A stretch of 64,000 nt of DNA, from positions 223,728-287,727 of the forward strand of contig SAPZ01000006.1 of assembly GCA_004020875.1 (NCBI GenBank), given 5' to 3'. The notes under the pieces are model-generated. The model saw only the letters and a list, made by a program, of their open reading frames with translations. It was not told the origin of the DNA and searched no databases. The stretch is from Mesorhizobium sp. Lineage in GTDB: Bacteria; Pseudomonadota; Alphaproteobacteria; Rhizobiales; Rhizobiaceae. Both the position numbers and the translations under genes were made by a program. Below, piece after piece: positions 52,059 through 62,049 of the stretch (position 1 is the stretch's first letter; each line of letters opens with the position of its first letter).

Positions 52059-53455
52059 CCCTTGCCGCCCCCCGCCACCTGCAGCAGCGGCGGGCCGATG
52101 ACCATCACGGCGGGATCGGTCGACAGAAGCTTCTTCGCCGCCGCCTTGACGTCGGCCAGCGTCACCGCGTTGATGAGCGCGGCGCGGCGCTTCATATAGT
52201 CGATGCCGAGATTGTCGACCTGCAGCTCGACCAGCGTTGCGGCGATGGAGCTGGAGGAATCCAGGTTGTTGATGGCGTAAGCGCCGATCATGTATTTCTT
52301 GATCGCCGCGAGCTCTTCCTCGGTGGGGCCGTTCTCGGCCATGTCCTTCACCACCTGGCGCACGATCGAAAGCGTTTCGGCAGCGCGGTCCGAGCGCGTC
52401 GCCGTCGTCACCAGCAGTGAGTGTGAGTGCTCGTTGTCGACGAGATCGGAACTGACGCCATAGGCAAGGCCGCGCTTCTCGCGCACCTCCGAAAAGAGCC
52501 GGGAGGTGAAGGTCGAGCCGCCCAGGATCTCGTTCATCAGGACCGTGGCGAAGAAATCGGGGTCGCTGCGTTTCACGCCCGGCCAGGCGAGCTGCAGCGA
52601 GGTCTGCGGCAAGTCGTAGTTCACCTCGAGCTGCTGCCCCAGCTTTGGCGTGACATCCGACACCGGAGCCAGCGCCTGCTTTTCAGGCAGATCCCCGAAG
52701 ACGTCGTCCAGCTTGTTGCTCAGTGACGCGGCGTCGATGTCGCCGACCACCGCCACATGCAGGCCGCCGCGGGCGAAATTGGCCGTGTGGAAGGCTCTGA
52801 TGTCATCAGCGGTAATGGTGGTCAAGCTGTCCTTCGTGCCCTGGTCGGAACGCGAATAGGGATGCTTGCCATAAATGGCGCGCAGCCACCGCTGCTGCGC
52901 CACCGTGTTCGGATCGCGCTCGTTGGCGAGGATGCCGGAGAGCACCTGGGCGCGGATACGGTCGATCGGCGCCTGGTCGAAACGCGGGCTGTTCACCGCC
53001 AGCTTCAGCAGGCCGAAAGCCTCGTCCTTCTGCTCAGACAGCATGCGCATCGAACCATAGGTGCCGTCGCGCGCGGCCTGGAAACTCATCTCGGCGCCGG
53101 CATCGTCGAGCTTCTGCTGGAAGGCGTCGCTATCGAGGCCACCGGCGCCTTCGTCGAACAGGCCGGTCATCAAATTGACCAGGCCCTCCTTGCCGGCCGG
53201 ATCCTGCGCGCTGCCGCCGTCGAAGACGAAGCGGATGGCGATCAGCGGAATAGAATGGTCCTCCACCAGCCATGCGGTGATGCCCTTCTTCGACTTCACC
53301 TCCTGGATGTTCATCTCCGCGCGCGCCGCAAGCGCCGGCAAAAGCAGGAAGAACAGGGCAAAGCAAAGCGTGGCGACGGCGCGATAGACGCGTCCTCCTT
53401 CTTCCCTAGTCGAAGAAGGTACTGCGCTCGTACAGCTAAGAGCCATGCTCATCAT
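52055..53455 (-). CDS. M16-family peptidase-like protein, catalytically inactive partner
   Basis: The 466-residue protein has an N-terminal signal (AVATLCFALFFLLLPALAARA) and the two-domain M16 fold, but the zinc motif is gone: where the upstream paralogue has HFFEH, this one reads NLMTG. The rest (RDPNTVAQQRWLRAIYGKHPYSR, GGSTFTSRLFSEVREKRGLAYGV) is well kept, including the Arg-Tyr region that completes the active site of a partner. It should form a heterodimer with the active M16 protein encoded just upstream, as for mitochondrial processing peptidase. The start overlaps that gene's stop (ATGA). Periplasmic. Confidence 0.92.
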   Translation of the reverse strand: MMSMALSCTSAVPSSTREEGGRVYRAVATLCFALFFLLLPALAARAEMNIQEVKSKKGITAWLVEDHSIPLIAIRFVFDGGSAQDPAGKEGLVNLMTGLFDEGAGGLDSDAFQQKLDDAGAEMSFQAARDGTYGSMRMLSEQKDEAFGLLKLAVNSPRFDQAPIDRIRAQVLSGILANERDPNTVAQQRWLRAIYGKHPYSRSDQGTKDSLTTITADDIRAFHTANFARGGLHVAVVGDIDAASLSNKLDDVFGDLPEKQALAPVSDVTPKLGQQLEVNYDLPQTSLQLAWPGVKRSDPDFFATVLMNEILGGSTFTSRLFSEVREKRGLAYGVSSDLVDNEHSHSLLVTTATRSDRAAETLSIVRQVVKDMAENGPTEEELAAIKKYMIGAYAINNLDSSSSIAATLVELQVDNLGIDYMKRRAALINAVTLADVKAAAKKLLSTDPAVMVIGPPLLQVAGGGKG

Positions 53456-54816
53456 CAATTCCCCGCCTGTTGCTGCGGCAAGAGATAGCCGGTGGTCGAA
53501 TGGTCGAGCACCAGGTAGCGGGCGGCGACCGCCTTGACCTGGTCGGCGGTGACCTTGCGGATGCGATCTGGCCATTCCTGAACGTCCTTGACGTTGCCGC
53601 CCGTGGCAAGTGTGGAGCCATACATGTTGGCCATGTCGTCCTGCTTGTCGCGGGCAAAGATCATGGAGCGCACGTAGCGGGTCTTGGCCCGTTCCAGCTC
53701 ATCGTCGCTCACGCCGTCCTTGACGATGCGGGCGATCTCGGCATCGACCGCCGCCTCGACATCGGCAAGCTTGGCGTCGCCGCGCGGCGCGCCATAGACC
53801 GTGAAATTGGTGGCATCGAGCATCGTGCCCTGGAAATAGGCTGCCGCGTCTGAGGCGATCCCCTGCTTGACGACGAGCTCTTGATAAAGCCGGCTGCGGT
53901 TGCCGCCGCCGAGGATCTCGGCGAGCAGATCGAGCGCCTCCGCCTCGCCGGGCTTGGCCGTATGATAGGATGGCACCACCCATTGCGTCGAAAAGCTCGG
54001 CACCGAGACGCGCGCGTCGGTCAGCGTCACGGTGCGTTTGGTGTTCTGCTCCGGCTCGACCGGGCGGATGCGCGGCCGCAGATCCGGACCGCGCGCGACC
54101 TTGCCGTAGGTGCGCTCGGCCATCGCCTTGACGGCATCCGGCTCGACGTCGCCCGCTACGATCAACACCGCGTTGTTGGGCCGGTAGTAGTTGTCGTAGA
54201 AGGCTTTCGCGTCCGGACGGTTCAACTGCTCCATCTCCTGCATCCAGCCGATCACCGGAATGCGGTAGGGCTGGTTCTGCCAGAGCGTCGCATCGACCTC
54301 CTCGTCGAGCACCGCCTGCGGATTGCTGTCGATGCGCGAGCGACGCTCCTCCAGGATCACGTCGCGCTCGGTCTTGATGACGTCGTCGGTCAGGATCAGG
54401 TTGCGCATGCGATCGGCCTCGAAGCCCATCATCTGTTCGAGCGCCGAGGGCGGCACCGTCTCGTGGAAGGCGGTGTAGTCGTAGGAGGTGAAGGCGTTGT
54501 TCGAGCCGCCGATCTCGGACACGGCACGGTCGAACTCGCCGGCCGCATGAGTGGTCGTGGCCTTGAACATCAGGTGCTCGAAGAAATGCGCGATGCCGGA
54601 TTTGCCGGGCGGCTCGTCGGCGCTGCCGATTTTGTACCAGACCATATGCGTGACGATAGGCGCGCGATGGTCCGGGATGACGACCACTTCCATGCCGTTG
54701 TCGAGCAGGAAATCCTTGACGTGGCCATCGTCGGCCGCACGGGCCGGAGCAGCCGCCACGAGCGCCAGCGTGCCGGCAAGAAGCGCCGCGCGCAGCCCAA
54801 TCCGCGTAGATGTCAT
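53455..54816 (-). CDS. M16-family zinc metallopeptidase, active subunit
   Basis: The 453-residue protein has a signal peptide ([21 protein letters not shown], then ADDGHVKDF) and the inverted zinc motif HFFEH, followed by the downstream Glu in [10 protein letters not shown]. It is a periplasmic pitrilysin-type peptidase, of the PqqL/MPP-like two-gene kind. The ATG at 54814-54816 has GGAG 6 nt upstream. It is first in a three-gene unit with an inactive paralogue and a patatin. The physiological substrate, perhaps signal or misfolded peptides, is unknown. Confidence 0.94.
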   Translation of the reverse strand: MTSTRIGLRAALLAGTLALVAAAPARAADDGHVKDFLLDNGMEVVVIPDHRAPIVTHMVWYKIGSADEPPGKSGIAHFFEHLMFKATTTHAAGEFDRAVSEIGGSNNAFTSYDYTAFHETVPPSALEQMMGFEADRMRNLILTDDVIKTERDVILEERRSRIDSNPQAVLDEEVDATLWQNQPYRIPVIGWMQEMEQLNRPDAKAFYDNYYRPNNAVLIVAGDVEPDAVKAMAERTYGKVARGPDLRPRIRPVEPEQNTKRTVTLTDARVSVPSFSTQWVVPSYHTAKPGEAEALDLLAEILGGGNRSRLYQELVVKQGIASDAAAYFQGTMLDATNFTVYGAPRGDAKLADVEAAVDAEIARIVKDGVSDDELERAKTRYVRSMIFARDKQDDMANMYGSTLATGGNVKDVQEWPDRIRKVTADQVKAVAARYLVLDHSTTGYLLPQQQAGN

Positions 54817-54909
54817 CAAATTCTCCGGTCCCGGTTGCGCGACGATAGGCAAGGTTCGCTGGCGAGGCAAAGTGAATTGTTCGGCATTTTCGAGGCGCGG
54901 CTAGAACAA

Positions 54910-55016
54910 CCTAAAGCGCGTCGCGATCCTTCGGATTCGCTCCATGCGCTTTAGGTCTTTGATTTTAAGCATGTCTTTGTCCCGAAACCGGTTCCCACTT
55001 CGGGACACATGCTTTA
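54910..55016. repeat. Rhizobial intergenic mosaic-type palindromic element
   Basis: Two adjacent imperfect palindromes: CCTAAAGCGC/GCGCTTTAGG (54910-54955) and a longer one with arms AAGCATGTC and GACACATGCTT (54967-55014) whose core reads TCCCGAAACCGGTTCCCA. This resembles the RIME-like elements scattered between genes in Rhizobium and Mesorhizobium genomes. It ends on the stop codon of rsmD, so in that direction it is the 3' end of the transcript and may act as a terminator or stabiliser. Confidence 0.75.
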
Positions 55017-55568
55017 GCTGGCCTCGATGAACCGGATAACCGTTTCGCCGTAATTCCGCTCGTCCATCACCGAAAAACCGGCGCCCGGCTCGAATGGCGC
55101 CGACGCCGCCTCCTCCACGACGCAGAGCGCGCCGGGCAGAAGCCAGCCGCCGTCCCTGGCCGAGCGCAGCGCCCGTTCGCCGAGACCTTTGCCATAGGGC
55201 GGATCGGCGAAGATCAGGCCAAAGGGCGAGATCGTGCCGGCTTCGCCGAGATGGGTTGCGTCGCGGCGGAAGATTTTCGTGCGACCGGTGAGCCCATAGG
55301 CCTCGACATTCTCGCGGATCAGGCCGCGCCCCTCGGTCGATTCCTCGATGAAGACGCAGTAGGAGGCGCCGCGCGACAAAGCCTCCAGCCCGAGCGCGCC
55401 CGTGCCGGCGAAGAGGTCGAGCACGCGGCCGCCCTCCAGCTTGTCAGCGTAGCGATGCGCCAGGACGTTGAACACCGCCTCGCGGGTGCGGTCGGTGGTG
55501 GGGCGGATGGCATTGCTTTTCGGCGTCGCCAGCGGACGCCCGCGGAACTCACCGCCGACGATCCGCAT
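55014..55568 (-). CDS. rsmD: 16S rRNA (guanine(966)-N(2))-methyltransferase
   Basis: RsmD methylates G966 of 16S rRNA in the 30S subunit. The 184-residue protein starts MRIVGGEFRGRPL, and has RPTTDRTREAVFNVL, the SAM-binding DLFAGTGALGLEALSRGA and the catalytic FADPPYGKGL (DPPY). The ATG at 55566-55568 was chosen because it matches the family start; the frame is open further upstream only across rluB. It overlaps the rluB 3' end by 20 bp. The stop codon lies inside a palindromic element. Confidence 0.95.
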   Translation of the reverse strand: MRIVGGEFRGRPLATPKSNAIRPTTDRTREAVFNVLAHRYADKLEGGRVLDLFAGTGALGLEALSRGASYCVFIEESTEGRGLIRENVEAYGLTGRTKIFRRDATHLGEAGTISPFGLIFADPPYGKGLGERALRSARDGGWLLPGALCVVEEAASAPFEPGAGFSVMDERNYGETVIRFIEAS

Positions 55569-57510
55569 CGCCGCCCCTCTTCGGACCGCGCGGCCTGTTG
55601 CCGCCATCGCCTTCGGGGCGCTCGCCGCGCGGCTTGCCGAACGGCTTCGCGCCCGGCTTGCCCTTGCCGCCCGGCTTGTAGGATGCCTTGCGCGCCTTCG
55701 CCTCGGCGGCCCTGGCCGCGTCGGCTTCCGCCCTGCCCTTGCCGATCGGCCGGGCGCCCGGCGCCATCCAGACATTGGCCTTGCGCTGGCCCGGCGGCTC
55801 GATCGGCCGCTGCTCGCGCTCGGATTTCTTGCCGCCGAAACGGGGCTTGTCGCCAAACCCGCCACGCGGCTTGTCGCCGAAGCCGCCGCGATCGGGTTTC
55901 GGGCCGCGCTCGCCAAACGCCCGCTCGGGCTTCGTCGAGAGCTTGCTCAGCGCCTCGTCGCGGCTGTCTTCGCGCCGCTTGCGCGCCTTGATCAGCCCGC
56001 CCTCGCCGATCGGCCGGCGGTCGCCGTCGCGCGTGAATTTCGGCCGGTCGGCCTCTTCGCGGCGCGGACCGCCGCCGCGCACCGGCTTGTTTGAAAACGG
56101 CTTCTGGATCTCGGCATCGAAATTGGCGCCGGATTCCTCGATCAGCCGTTCGCCGAGCTGCTCGCGCAAAACGCGCCCCTTGATCTCCAGCACATGGCCC
56201 TCGGGCAGATCTTCCAGCTGGAACGGTCCGTAGGAAATGCGGATCAGCCGCGTGACGTCGAGGCCAAGCGCGCCGAGGATGTTCTTTACCTCACGGTTCT
56301 TGCCTTCGCGCAGGCCGAGCGTCAGCCAGGCATTGGTTCCTTGCTCGCGGTCGAGCGAGGCCTCGATCGAACCATAGAACACGCCGTCGACGGCGATGCC
56401 CTCGCGCAAGCCGGCGAGCGCGCTTTCCTCGACCTTGCCATGGACGCGCGCGCGATAGCGCCGCAGCCAGCCGGTGGCCGGCAATTCAAGCACGCGCGAC
56501 AGTCCGCCGTCATTGGTCAAAAGCAGCAGCCCCTCGGTGTTGATGTCGAGCCGGCCGATGGTCATCAGCCGCGGCAGGTCGGCGGGCAGAACGTCGAAGA
56601 CGGTCTTGCGGCCTTCCGGATCGCGGTTGGTGGTGACGACGCCCGCCGGCTTGTGGAACAGGAACAGGCGCGTGCGCTCAATAGGCGGGATCTCGGTGCC
56701 GTCGAGATGGATGACGTCGTTGGCGCTGACGTTGAAAGCCGGCGAGTCCAGCACCTTGCCGTTGACCTTGACGCGGCCTGCCGCGATCAGTTCCTCGGCA
56801 TCGCGGCGTGAGGCGATGCCGGCACGCGCCAGCCGCTTGGCGATACGCTCGCCTGCTTCGGGCGCGGCTTCCGAAGGACGCGGGCGCGGCTTGAAGCCGC
56901 CCTCGGGCTTTCCGGCGCCACGCGGACGATCGCTGAAATCACGCTTCGGCCGGTCGGCAAAGTCGCGCGCAGGACGCTCGCCGAACGCAGGCCGGGGGCG
57001 CTCGAAACGGCGTTCGCCACGTTCGCCTTCGGCGGCCACCGGCCGGTCACCGCGTGGCGTATAGGGCTTGCGGTCATTGCGCTTGTCGAAGGGCTTGCCG
57101 TCACCCGGCGGACCTTTGCGGAACGGCCGGTCGCCACGCTCCGCACTCTCGCCCGCTTCGCGCGGCTTGTAGCTGCGCTTGAAATCGCGGGCCGGGCGCT
57201 CGCCTTCGGCGGCCACCGGCTGGTCACCGCGTGGCGTATAGGGGGGCTTGCGGCCTTCGCGTTTGTCGAAGGGCTTGCCGTCGCGCGGCGTGCCTTTGCG
57301 GAACGGCCGGTCACCGCGCTCAGCGCCTTCACCTGTTTCACGCGGCTTGTAGCTGCGTTTGAAATCGCGGCGCTCGCCGTCGGCTGACATCGGCCGCTCA
57401 CGCTTCGCGAACGGCTTCTTGGCGCCGTGGGCCGGCTTGCCGTCTCGCCGGCCCGCCGGCTTCGGGCTGCCCTTGCGCGGCCCGCGTGGAGATTTCTTGT
57501 CGTCGTCCAT
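55549..57510 (-). CDS. rluB: Large-subunit pseudouridine synthase (RluB type) with long basic tails
   Basis: The catalytic core (about residues 205-450) has an S4 RNA-binding domain (RIAKRLARAGIASRRDAEEL, VKVNGKVL) and an RsuA/RluB-type synthase domain with the catalytic Asp322 in GRLDINTEG. It should modify 23S rRNA near position 2605. At 653 residues it is more than twice the E. coli length: an N-terminal ~200 and C-terminal ~200 residues are Arg/Lys/Gly/Pro-rich and disordered. The N-terminal tail contains two copies of a 60-residue repeat starting DFKRSYKPRE. Such tails are common in Rhizobiales and may bind RNA. It overlaps rsmD. Confidence 0.92.
   Translation of the reverse strand: MDDDKKSPRGPRKGSPKPAGRRDGKPAHGAKKPFAKRERPMSADGERRDFKRSYKPRETGEGAERGDRPFRKGTPRDGKPFDKREGRKPPYTPRGDQPVAAEGERPARDFKRSYKPREAGESAERGDRPFRKGPPGDGKPFDKRNDRKPYTPRGDRPVAAEGERGERRFERPRPAFGERPARDFADRPKRDFSDRPRGAGKPEGGFKPRPRPSEAAPEAGERIAKRLARAGIASRRDAEELIAAGRVKVNGKVLDSPAFNVSANDVIHLDGTEIPPIERTRLFLFHKPAGVVTTNRDPEGRKTVFDVLPADLPRLMTIGRLDINTEGLLLLTNDGGLSRVLELPATGWLRRYRARVHGKVEESALAGLREGIAVDGVFYGSIEASLDREQGTNAWLTLGLREGKNREVKNILGALGLDVTRLIRISYGPFQLEDLPEGHVLEIKGRVLREQLGERLIEESGANFDAEIQKPFSNKPVRGGGPRREEADRPKFTRDGDRRPIGEGGLIKARKRREDSRDEALSKLSTKPERAFGERGPKPDRGGFGDKPRGGFGDKPRFGGKKSEREQRPIEPPGQRKANVWMAPGARPIGKGRAEADAARAAEAKARKASYKPGGKGKPGAKPFGKPRGERPEGDGGNRPRGPKRGGDADRRR
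57010..57366 (-). repeat. Two 180-bp tandem repeats in the rluB N-terminal tail
   Basis: Two consecutive 60-codon units (residues ~49-108 and ~109-167) share DFKRSYKPRE, RGDRPFRKG, DGKPFDKR and YTPRGD, with strong nucleotide identity. The upstream 57511-57660 spacer holds only a short inverted repeat, AAAACCG-ATTC-CGGTTTT (57608-57625). Confidence 0.75.
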
Positions 57511-57660
57511 TACTTTGCTCGTCTTCGCCTGCTACAGCGCCGCGCGCCCTTGCGGACGCCCAACACCGGCAGTGTCATCTTGATTTTGCGCATCTGGTGG
57601 CGCGGCAAAAACCGATTCCGGTTTTCAGGGTCTCGCGCTAGATAACAGGATCACTCTCGG

Positions 57661-58143
57661 GTGGCGAGGAGTAATCGGAATGGAAACCGCTTGAAACGAC
57701 CGGATTTCATGGCCTTGGCGCTTGAAGAGGCCGAGGCGGCCGCCGGTCGCGGCGAAGTGCCGGTCGGCGCGGTGATCGTCAATGGCAACACGGTGATCGC
57801 GAAAGCCGGCAACCGCACGCGTGAACTGGCGGACCCGACAGCGCATGCCGAGATGCTGGCGATCCGCGAGGCCTGCCGAAGGCTCAGCAGTGAGCGCCTG
57901 ACCGGCCACGACCTCTATGTGACGCTTGAGCCCTGCGCAATGTGCGCCGGTGCCATCTCCTTCGCCAGGCTGCGCCGCCTCTATTTCGGCGCAGCCGACG
58001 AGAAAGGCGGCGCGGTGGTCAACGGCACACGCTTCTTCGCTTCGCCCATCTGTCACCACGCGCCAGACATCTATCCGGGGATCGGCGAGAGCGCCGCCGC
58101 CCTCATCCTCAAGGATTTCTTTCGGGAACGTCGGGAAATCTAG
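57661..58143 (+). CDS. tadA: tRNA-specific adenosine deaminase (A34 to inosine)
   Basis: TadA converts A34 of tRNA-Arg(ACG) to inosine. The core has the cytidine-deaminase zinc site: HAE within DPTAHAEMLAIREA and PCxxC within TLEPCAMCAGAIS, plus VPVGAVIV at the start of the fold. From the GTG at 57661 the protein is 160 residues. The family start aligns better with a TTG at 57691 (giving KRPDFMALALEEA), so the true product may be 150 residues. It is divergent from rluB and ends 5 bp from the convergent lipoprotein gene. Confidence 0.95.
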   Translation: MARSNRNGNRLKRPDFMALALEEAEAAAGRGEVPVGAVIVNGNTVIAKAGNRTRELADPTAHAEMLAIREACRRLSSERLTGHDLYVTLEPCAMCAGAISFARLRRLYFGAADEKGGAVVNGTRFFASPICHHAPDIYPGIGESAAALILKDFFRERREI

Positions 58144-58148
58144 GGCTC

Positions 58149-58823
58149 TTACAGCCCCAGCCAATCGAACCAGCCGCCCTTCTTGCCTTCCGCCTGCGCC
58201 TTGAGGCGGCGCTCCTTCTTGTATTCGTCCTCGCCGAGCTCATTCTGCGGCGCGGTGGCGGCAGCCTGGCGATAGGCAAGCGGGGGCTCGCTCAGATATT
58301 TGCGCACGTTCGGGTTGCCTTGCTTCTGCTCGGCAAGCCGGCGCTGGATCTCCGCGGTGCGCGTAGCGCTGGAATCATCAGGCGACCAGCGCGGCGGGTG
58401 GCTGGATCCGGACTCCGCCATCGCCTTCTTCACCGCCTCTGGATCGGTCTGAACATCCTCGACCGCTTCCGGCTGGTAATTCGGATCGTTCTGGTGGGCG
58501 GTGGCATCGGCGCGGATGCGGGCGCGGCGGGCCTCCGGCGATTCGGGCCAATCGGCGCTCGCCGTCTCGATGCTCTGCTGCGGCGGCGGCAGGTTTTGCT
58601 TCTGGCCCGGCGCGGGCTTCACCAGGTCAGGACGCGGCTTGTAGTCGATCGCATCGCGGTGCTTCGGCGTGATCGAGGCAGCGCCGGAAACATCGTCGAA
58701 CAGCTGCGCGGCTGCCGTCTTGTCGGTTCCGTAGGTCGGCGAACTCATGCACCCCGACAAGGCGATGGCCGATACCACAAGCGGCGCCACCAGCGCGGCG
58801 CGCGCGAACGTTCTGTCGGTCAT
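58149..58823 (-). CDS. Predicted lipoprotein, function unknown
   Basis: The 224-residue product starts with a lipoprotein signal peptide: basic start (TDRTFARAA), hydrophobic VAPLVVSAIALS and a lipobox LSGC. The mature part is Pro/Gln/Glu/Lys-rich with low predicted structure, contains QKQNLPPPQQS and ends in a basic helix and GGWFDWLGL. Start codons GTG at 58844 or 58838 (AAAGG upstream) are alternatives that would lengthen the n-region. The family was not recognised. It converges with tadA and follows ileS at a distance of about 250 bp on the same strand. Confidence 0.7.
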   Translation of the reverse strand: MTDRTFARAALVAPLVVSAIALSGCMSSPTYGTDKTAAAQLFDDVSGAASITPKHRDAIDYKPRPDLVKPAPGQKQNLPPPQQSIETASADWPESPEARRARIRADATAHQNDPNYQPEAVEDVQTDPEAVKKAMAESGSSHPPRWSPDDSSATRTAEIQRRLAEQKQGNPNVRKYLSEPPLAYRQAAATAPQNELGEDEYKKERRLKAQAEGKKGGWFDWLGL

Positions 58824-59020
58824 GCCAAAAAGTCCCACTCTCACTGCCTTTCGGTCGCCACCGGCCAAGGGCACGGTCCCCTTCTTCCCCGCACTTGCGA
58901 TGGAAATCCGGCGACAATTTGTCTGCCGGAGTGTCGCGTGTTTACCTCAACCGCTTATCAAGGGCAACGCACGGGCGGATATGGGCCGCCCGGCGTGGTA
59001 CTTTTGCACTTATTTGACCG

Positions 59021-59070
59021 GCGCACGTCGTTGATCCCAAAATCGCTGCACACTTTTGGGCGACATGCAC
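59021..59070. repeat. Palindromic intergenic element at the ileS 3' end
   Basis: Outer arms GCGCACGTCG and CGACATGCAC (8 of 10 pairing) flank inner arms CCCAAAA and TTTTGGG (59036-59042, 59054-59060), separated by 11 bp. It abuts the ileS stop codon (59071-59073). The build is like the second half of the element at 54967-55014, and similar sequences are frequent between Mesorhizobium genes. It may end or protect the ileS transcript. Confidence 0.65.
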
Positions 59071-62049
59071 TTATAAGCGTCCGAGCGCCTTCAGCTCGTG
59101 CAGCACAGCCGCGTCGCGGGCCGAGACGTCCGGGAATTCCGGATCCTGGCCCACATCGGCGGTGTAGCGCCAGGACCGCGCGCATTTGGCAAGGCCGCGA
59201 TCCTCGGCTTTCTCCACCACCACCGCCACGCCCTTGACGTCGTCGAGCGCGAAGGCGCCTTGCGGCGCCTTGCCATGCTTGATGACCAGGTCGCTGGTGA
59301 TCGCCATCTCGGCCATGTCGACATCGGCGATGGCCGCTTCCAGCGCGGCGTCATCCAGCATCACCACCGGCACCGCCTCGAGCGAAGAGCCGATCAACTT
59401 CTCGGCCCGCGCGATCTCCAGCGCGCCGGTGATGACGCGGCGCACCTGCCTCACCTTGCTCCATTTCTCGGCCAGCGCCTCGTCGCGCCAGTTCTGCGGG
59501 ATCTCCGGGAACTGGTCTAGATGCACCGAGACGGCTTCCGGATGGCGGTCGAGCCAGGCTTCCTCGGTGGTGAAGGGCAACATCGGCGCCAGCCATTTCA
59601 CCAGGCATTCGAAGAGGTGGCGAACCACCTGCACAGCCGCCCTGCGGCGCAGGCTGGATGGCCCGTCGCAATAGAGCGCGTCCTTGCGGATGTCGAAGTA
59701 GAAGGCCGAAAGCTCGACCACCATGAAGTCCAGCAGCGCGCGGGTGATGCGCTTGAACTCGAACGCGTCGTAGCCCTGACGCACCACCTCGTCCAACTCG
59801 GACAGCCGGTGCAGCATCAGCCGCTCCAGCTCCGGCATCGTCTCCACCGCCACATCATTGCCGTCGTCATGGGCGAGCGTGCCCAGCATCCAGCGAATGG
59901 TGTTCCTGAGCTTGCGATAGGCGTCGATATTGGTCTGCAGCACGTTCTTGCCGAGCCGCTGGTCTTCCCAATAGTCGGTCGTCACGACCCAGAGCCGCAG
60001 GATATCGGCCCCGGACTGTTTTATCACGTCCTGCGGCACCACCGTGTTGCCGAGCGATTTCGACATCTTGCGGCCTTCCTCGTCCATGGTGAAACCATGG
60101 GTGATGACCGCTTCGTAAGGCGCCCTGCCCCTTGTGCCGCAGCTTTCGAGCAGCGAGGAATGGAACCAGCCGCGATGCTGGTCGGAGCCCTCCAGATAGA
60201 CGTCGGCCGGCCATTTGAGGTCCGGACGGTCTTCCAGCGTGAAGACATGGGTCGAGCCGGAATCGAACCAGACGTCCAGGATGTCCATCACCTGCTGCCA
60301 TTTCGAGGCATCGTGATTGCCGAGGAAACGTTCCTTGGCGCCGTCGGCGAACCAGGCGTCCGCGCCCTCCTTCTCGAAGGCGTCCATGATGCGCTGGTTG
60401 ACGGCCTCGTCCTTCAGCACATTGCCGTCCTCGTCTGCGAAGACGGCGATCGGCACGCCCCAGGCGCGCTGGCGCGAAAGCACCCAGTCCGGGCGCTCTT
60501 CGATCATGGCGCGGATGCGGTTCTGGCCGGCCGCCGGCACGAAACGGGTATCGTCGATCGCCGTGAGCGCGCGGCTGCGCAGCGTCGTGCCGTCGCCGAG
60601 GTCCTTGTCCATGTAGACGAACCATTGCGGCGTGTTGCGGAAGATAACCGGCTTCTTCGAGCGCCAGGAATGCGGATAGCTGTGCTTCAGCCGACCGCGG
60701 GCGAAAAGCGCGTTGCGTTTGATCAGCTCATCGATGACCGCCTGATTGGCGTTGCCCTTCTTGCCGTTGTCGTCGATGACGCGCGCAGCACCCCCTTCGC
60801 GTCCCGGGCCGAAGCCCGGCGCGTCCTTGGTGAAGAAGCCAGCATCATCGACCGTGAATGGTATCGTGGTGTCGACGCCGCGTGCCCGAAGCTCGGCGGC
60901 CGCCTCCATCCACGCGTCGAAGTCCTCGCGGCCATGCCCGGGCGCGGTGTGGACGAAGCCGGTGCCGGCGTCATCGGTGACATGCTCGCCGGCAACCATC
61001 GGCACCGGGAACTCATAGCCGCGGCCGAGGCCCTTGAAAGGATGCGAAAGCGTAATCTTCCCAAGCTGTTGGGCCGATACGCTGTGAAGCCTGTTCAACG
61101 TGACCTTGGCCTTGGCAGCGCATTCCTCGGCCAGCGCGTCGGCAAAGATCAGCTTCTCGCCGGGCTGCGGGCCGAAGGCGTTCTCGGCCGCCGTCACCTC
61201 ATAGAGGCCATAGCCGATGCGTGGCGAATAGCTGACGGCGCGGTTGCCGGGGATGGTCCAGGGCGTCGTCGTCCAGATGACGACATGCGCCTCGACGAGG
61301 TCGAGCGCTGCTTCGTCCAGCGCCGGGGCGGCGCCGGCGACCGGCTGGGCAAGGCTCGCGACCGGGAACTTCACCCAGATCGTGTCGCTCTCATAGTCCT
61401 GGTACTCGACTTCGGCCTCGGCAAGCGCGGTGCGCTCGACCACGCTCCACATCACCGGCTTCGAGCCGCGGTAGAGCTGCCCCGACATGGCGAATTTCAA
61501 CAGTTCGCCGGCGATGCGCGACTCGGCGTGGTAGGCCATGGTCGTGTAGGGATTGTCGAAATCGCCGATGACGCCCAGGCGCTGGAACTCGCCGCCTTGA
61601 ACCTGGATCCAATGGGCGGCGAAGTCGCGGCATTCCTTGCGAAACTCGTTGACCGGCACTTCGTCCTTGTTCTTGCCCTTGGCGCGGTACTGCTCCTCGA
61701 TCTTCCATTCGATCGGCAGGCCATGGCAGTCCCAGCCCGGCACGTAATTGGCGTCATAGCCGCGCATCTGGAAGGAGCGGTTGATGACGTCCTTGAGGAT
61801 CTTGTTCAGCGCATGGCCGATGTGGATGTTGCCGTTGGCGTACGGCGGACCGTCATGCAGCACGAACTTCTCGCGGCCGGCGGCCTCCTCGCGAAGCTTT
61901 CTGTAAAGGTCCATGTCCTGCCAGCGCTTGACAAGGCCGGGCTCCTTCTCGGGCAGTCCGGCACGCATCGGGAAATCCGTCCGCGGCAAATAGAGCGTTT
62001 TGGAATAGTCGATCGTCTCAGCAGTGTCGGTCATTGGGGTGTCGGTCAT
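59071..62049 (-). CDS. ileS: Isoleucyl-tRNA synthetase
   Basis: The 992-residue class I synthetase has [15 protein letters not shown] (HIGH), the CP1 editing domain ([15 protein letters not shown]), [15 protein letters not shown] and KMSKSLGN. It charges tRNA-Ile. The C-terminal zinc finger of other bacterial IleS is degenerate: the end reads [10 protein letters not shown] with a single Cys and no CxxC pairs, as in other Alphaproteobacteria. The start is ATG 62047-62049; another ATG five codons later is possible and neither has a strong Shine-Dalgarno sequence. No T-box leader was seen in the 247 bp upstream. Confidence 0.97.
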   Translation of the reverse strand: MTDTPMTDTAETIDYSKTLYLPRTDFPMRAGLPEKEPGLVKRWQDMDLYRKLREEAAGREKFVLHDGPPYANGNIHIGHALNKILKDVINRSFQMRGYDANYVPGWDCHGLPIEWKIEEQYRAKGKNKDEVPVNEFRKECRDFAAHWIQVQGGEFQRLGVIGDFDNPYTTMAYHAESRIAGELLKFAMSGQLYRGSKPVMWSVVERTALAEAEVEYQDYESDTIWVKFPVASLAQPVAGAAPALDEAALDLVEAHVVIWTTTPWTIPGNRAVSYSPRIGYGLYEVTAAENAFGPQPGEKLIFADALAEECAAKAKVTLNRLHSVSAQQLGKITLSHPFKGLGRGYEFPVPMVAGEHVTDDAGTGFVHTAPGHGREDFDAWMEAAAELRARGVDTTIPFTVDDAGFFTKDAPGFGPGREGGAARVIDDNGKKGNANQAVIDELIKRNALFARGRLKHSYPHSWRSKKPVIFRNTPQWFVYMDKDLGDGTTLRSRALTAIDDTRFVPAAGQNRIRAMIEERPDWVLSRQRAWGVPIAVFADEDGNVLKDEAVNQRIMDAFEKEGADAWFADGAKERFLGNHDASKWQQVMDILDVWFDSGSTHVFTLEDRPDLKWPADVYLEGSDQHRGWFHSSLLESCGTRGRAPYEAVITHGFTMDEEGRKMSKSLGNTVVPQDVIKQSGADILRLWVVTTDYWEDQRLGKNVLQTNIDAYRKLRNTIRWMLGTLAHDDGNDVAVETMPELERLMLHRLSELDEVVRQGYDAFEFKRITRALLDFMVVELSAFYFDIRKDALYCDGPSSLRRRAAVQVVRHLFECLVKWLAPMLPFTTEEAWLDRHPEAVSVHLDQFPEIPQNWRDEALAEKWSKVRQVRRVITGALEIARAEKLIGSSLEAVPVVMLDDAALEAAIADVDMAEMAITSDLVIKHGKAPQGAFALDDVKGVAVVVEKAEDRGLAKCARSWRYTADVGQDPEFPDVSARDAAVLHELKALGRL

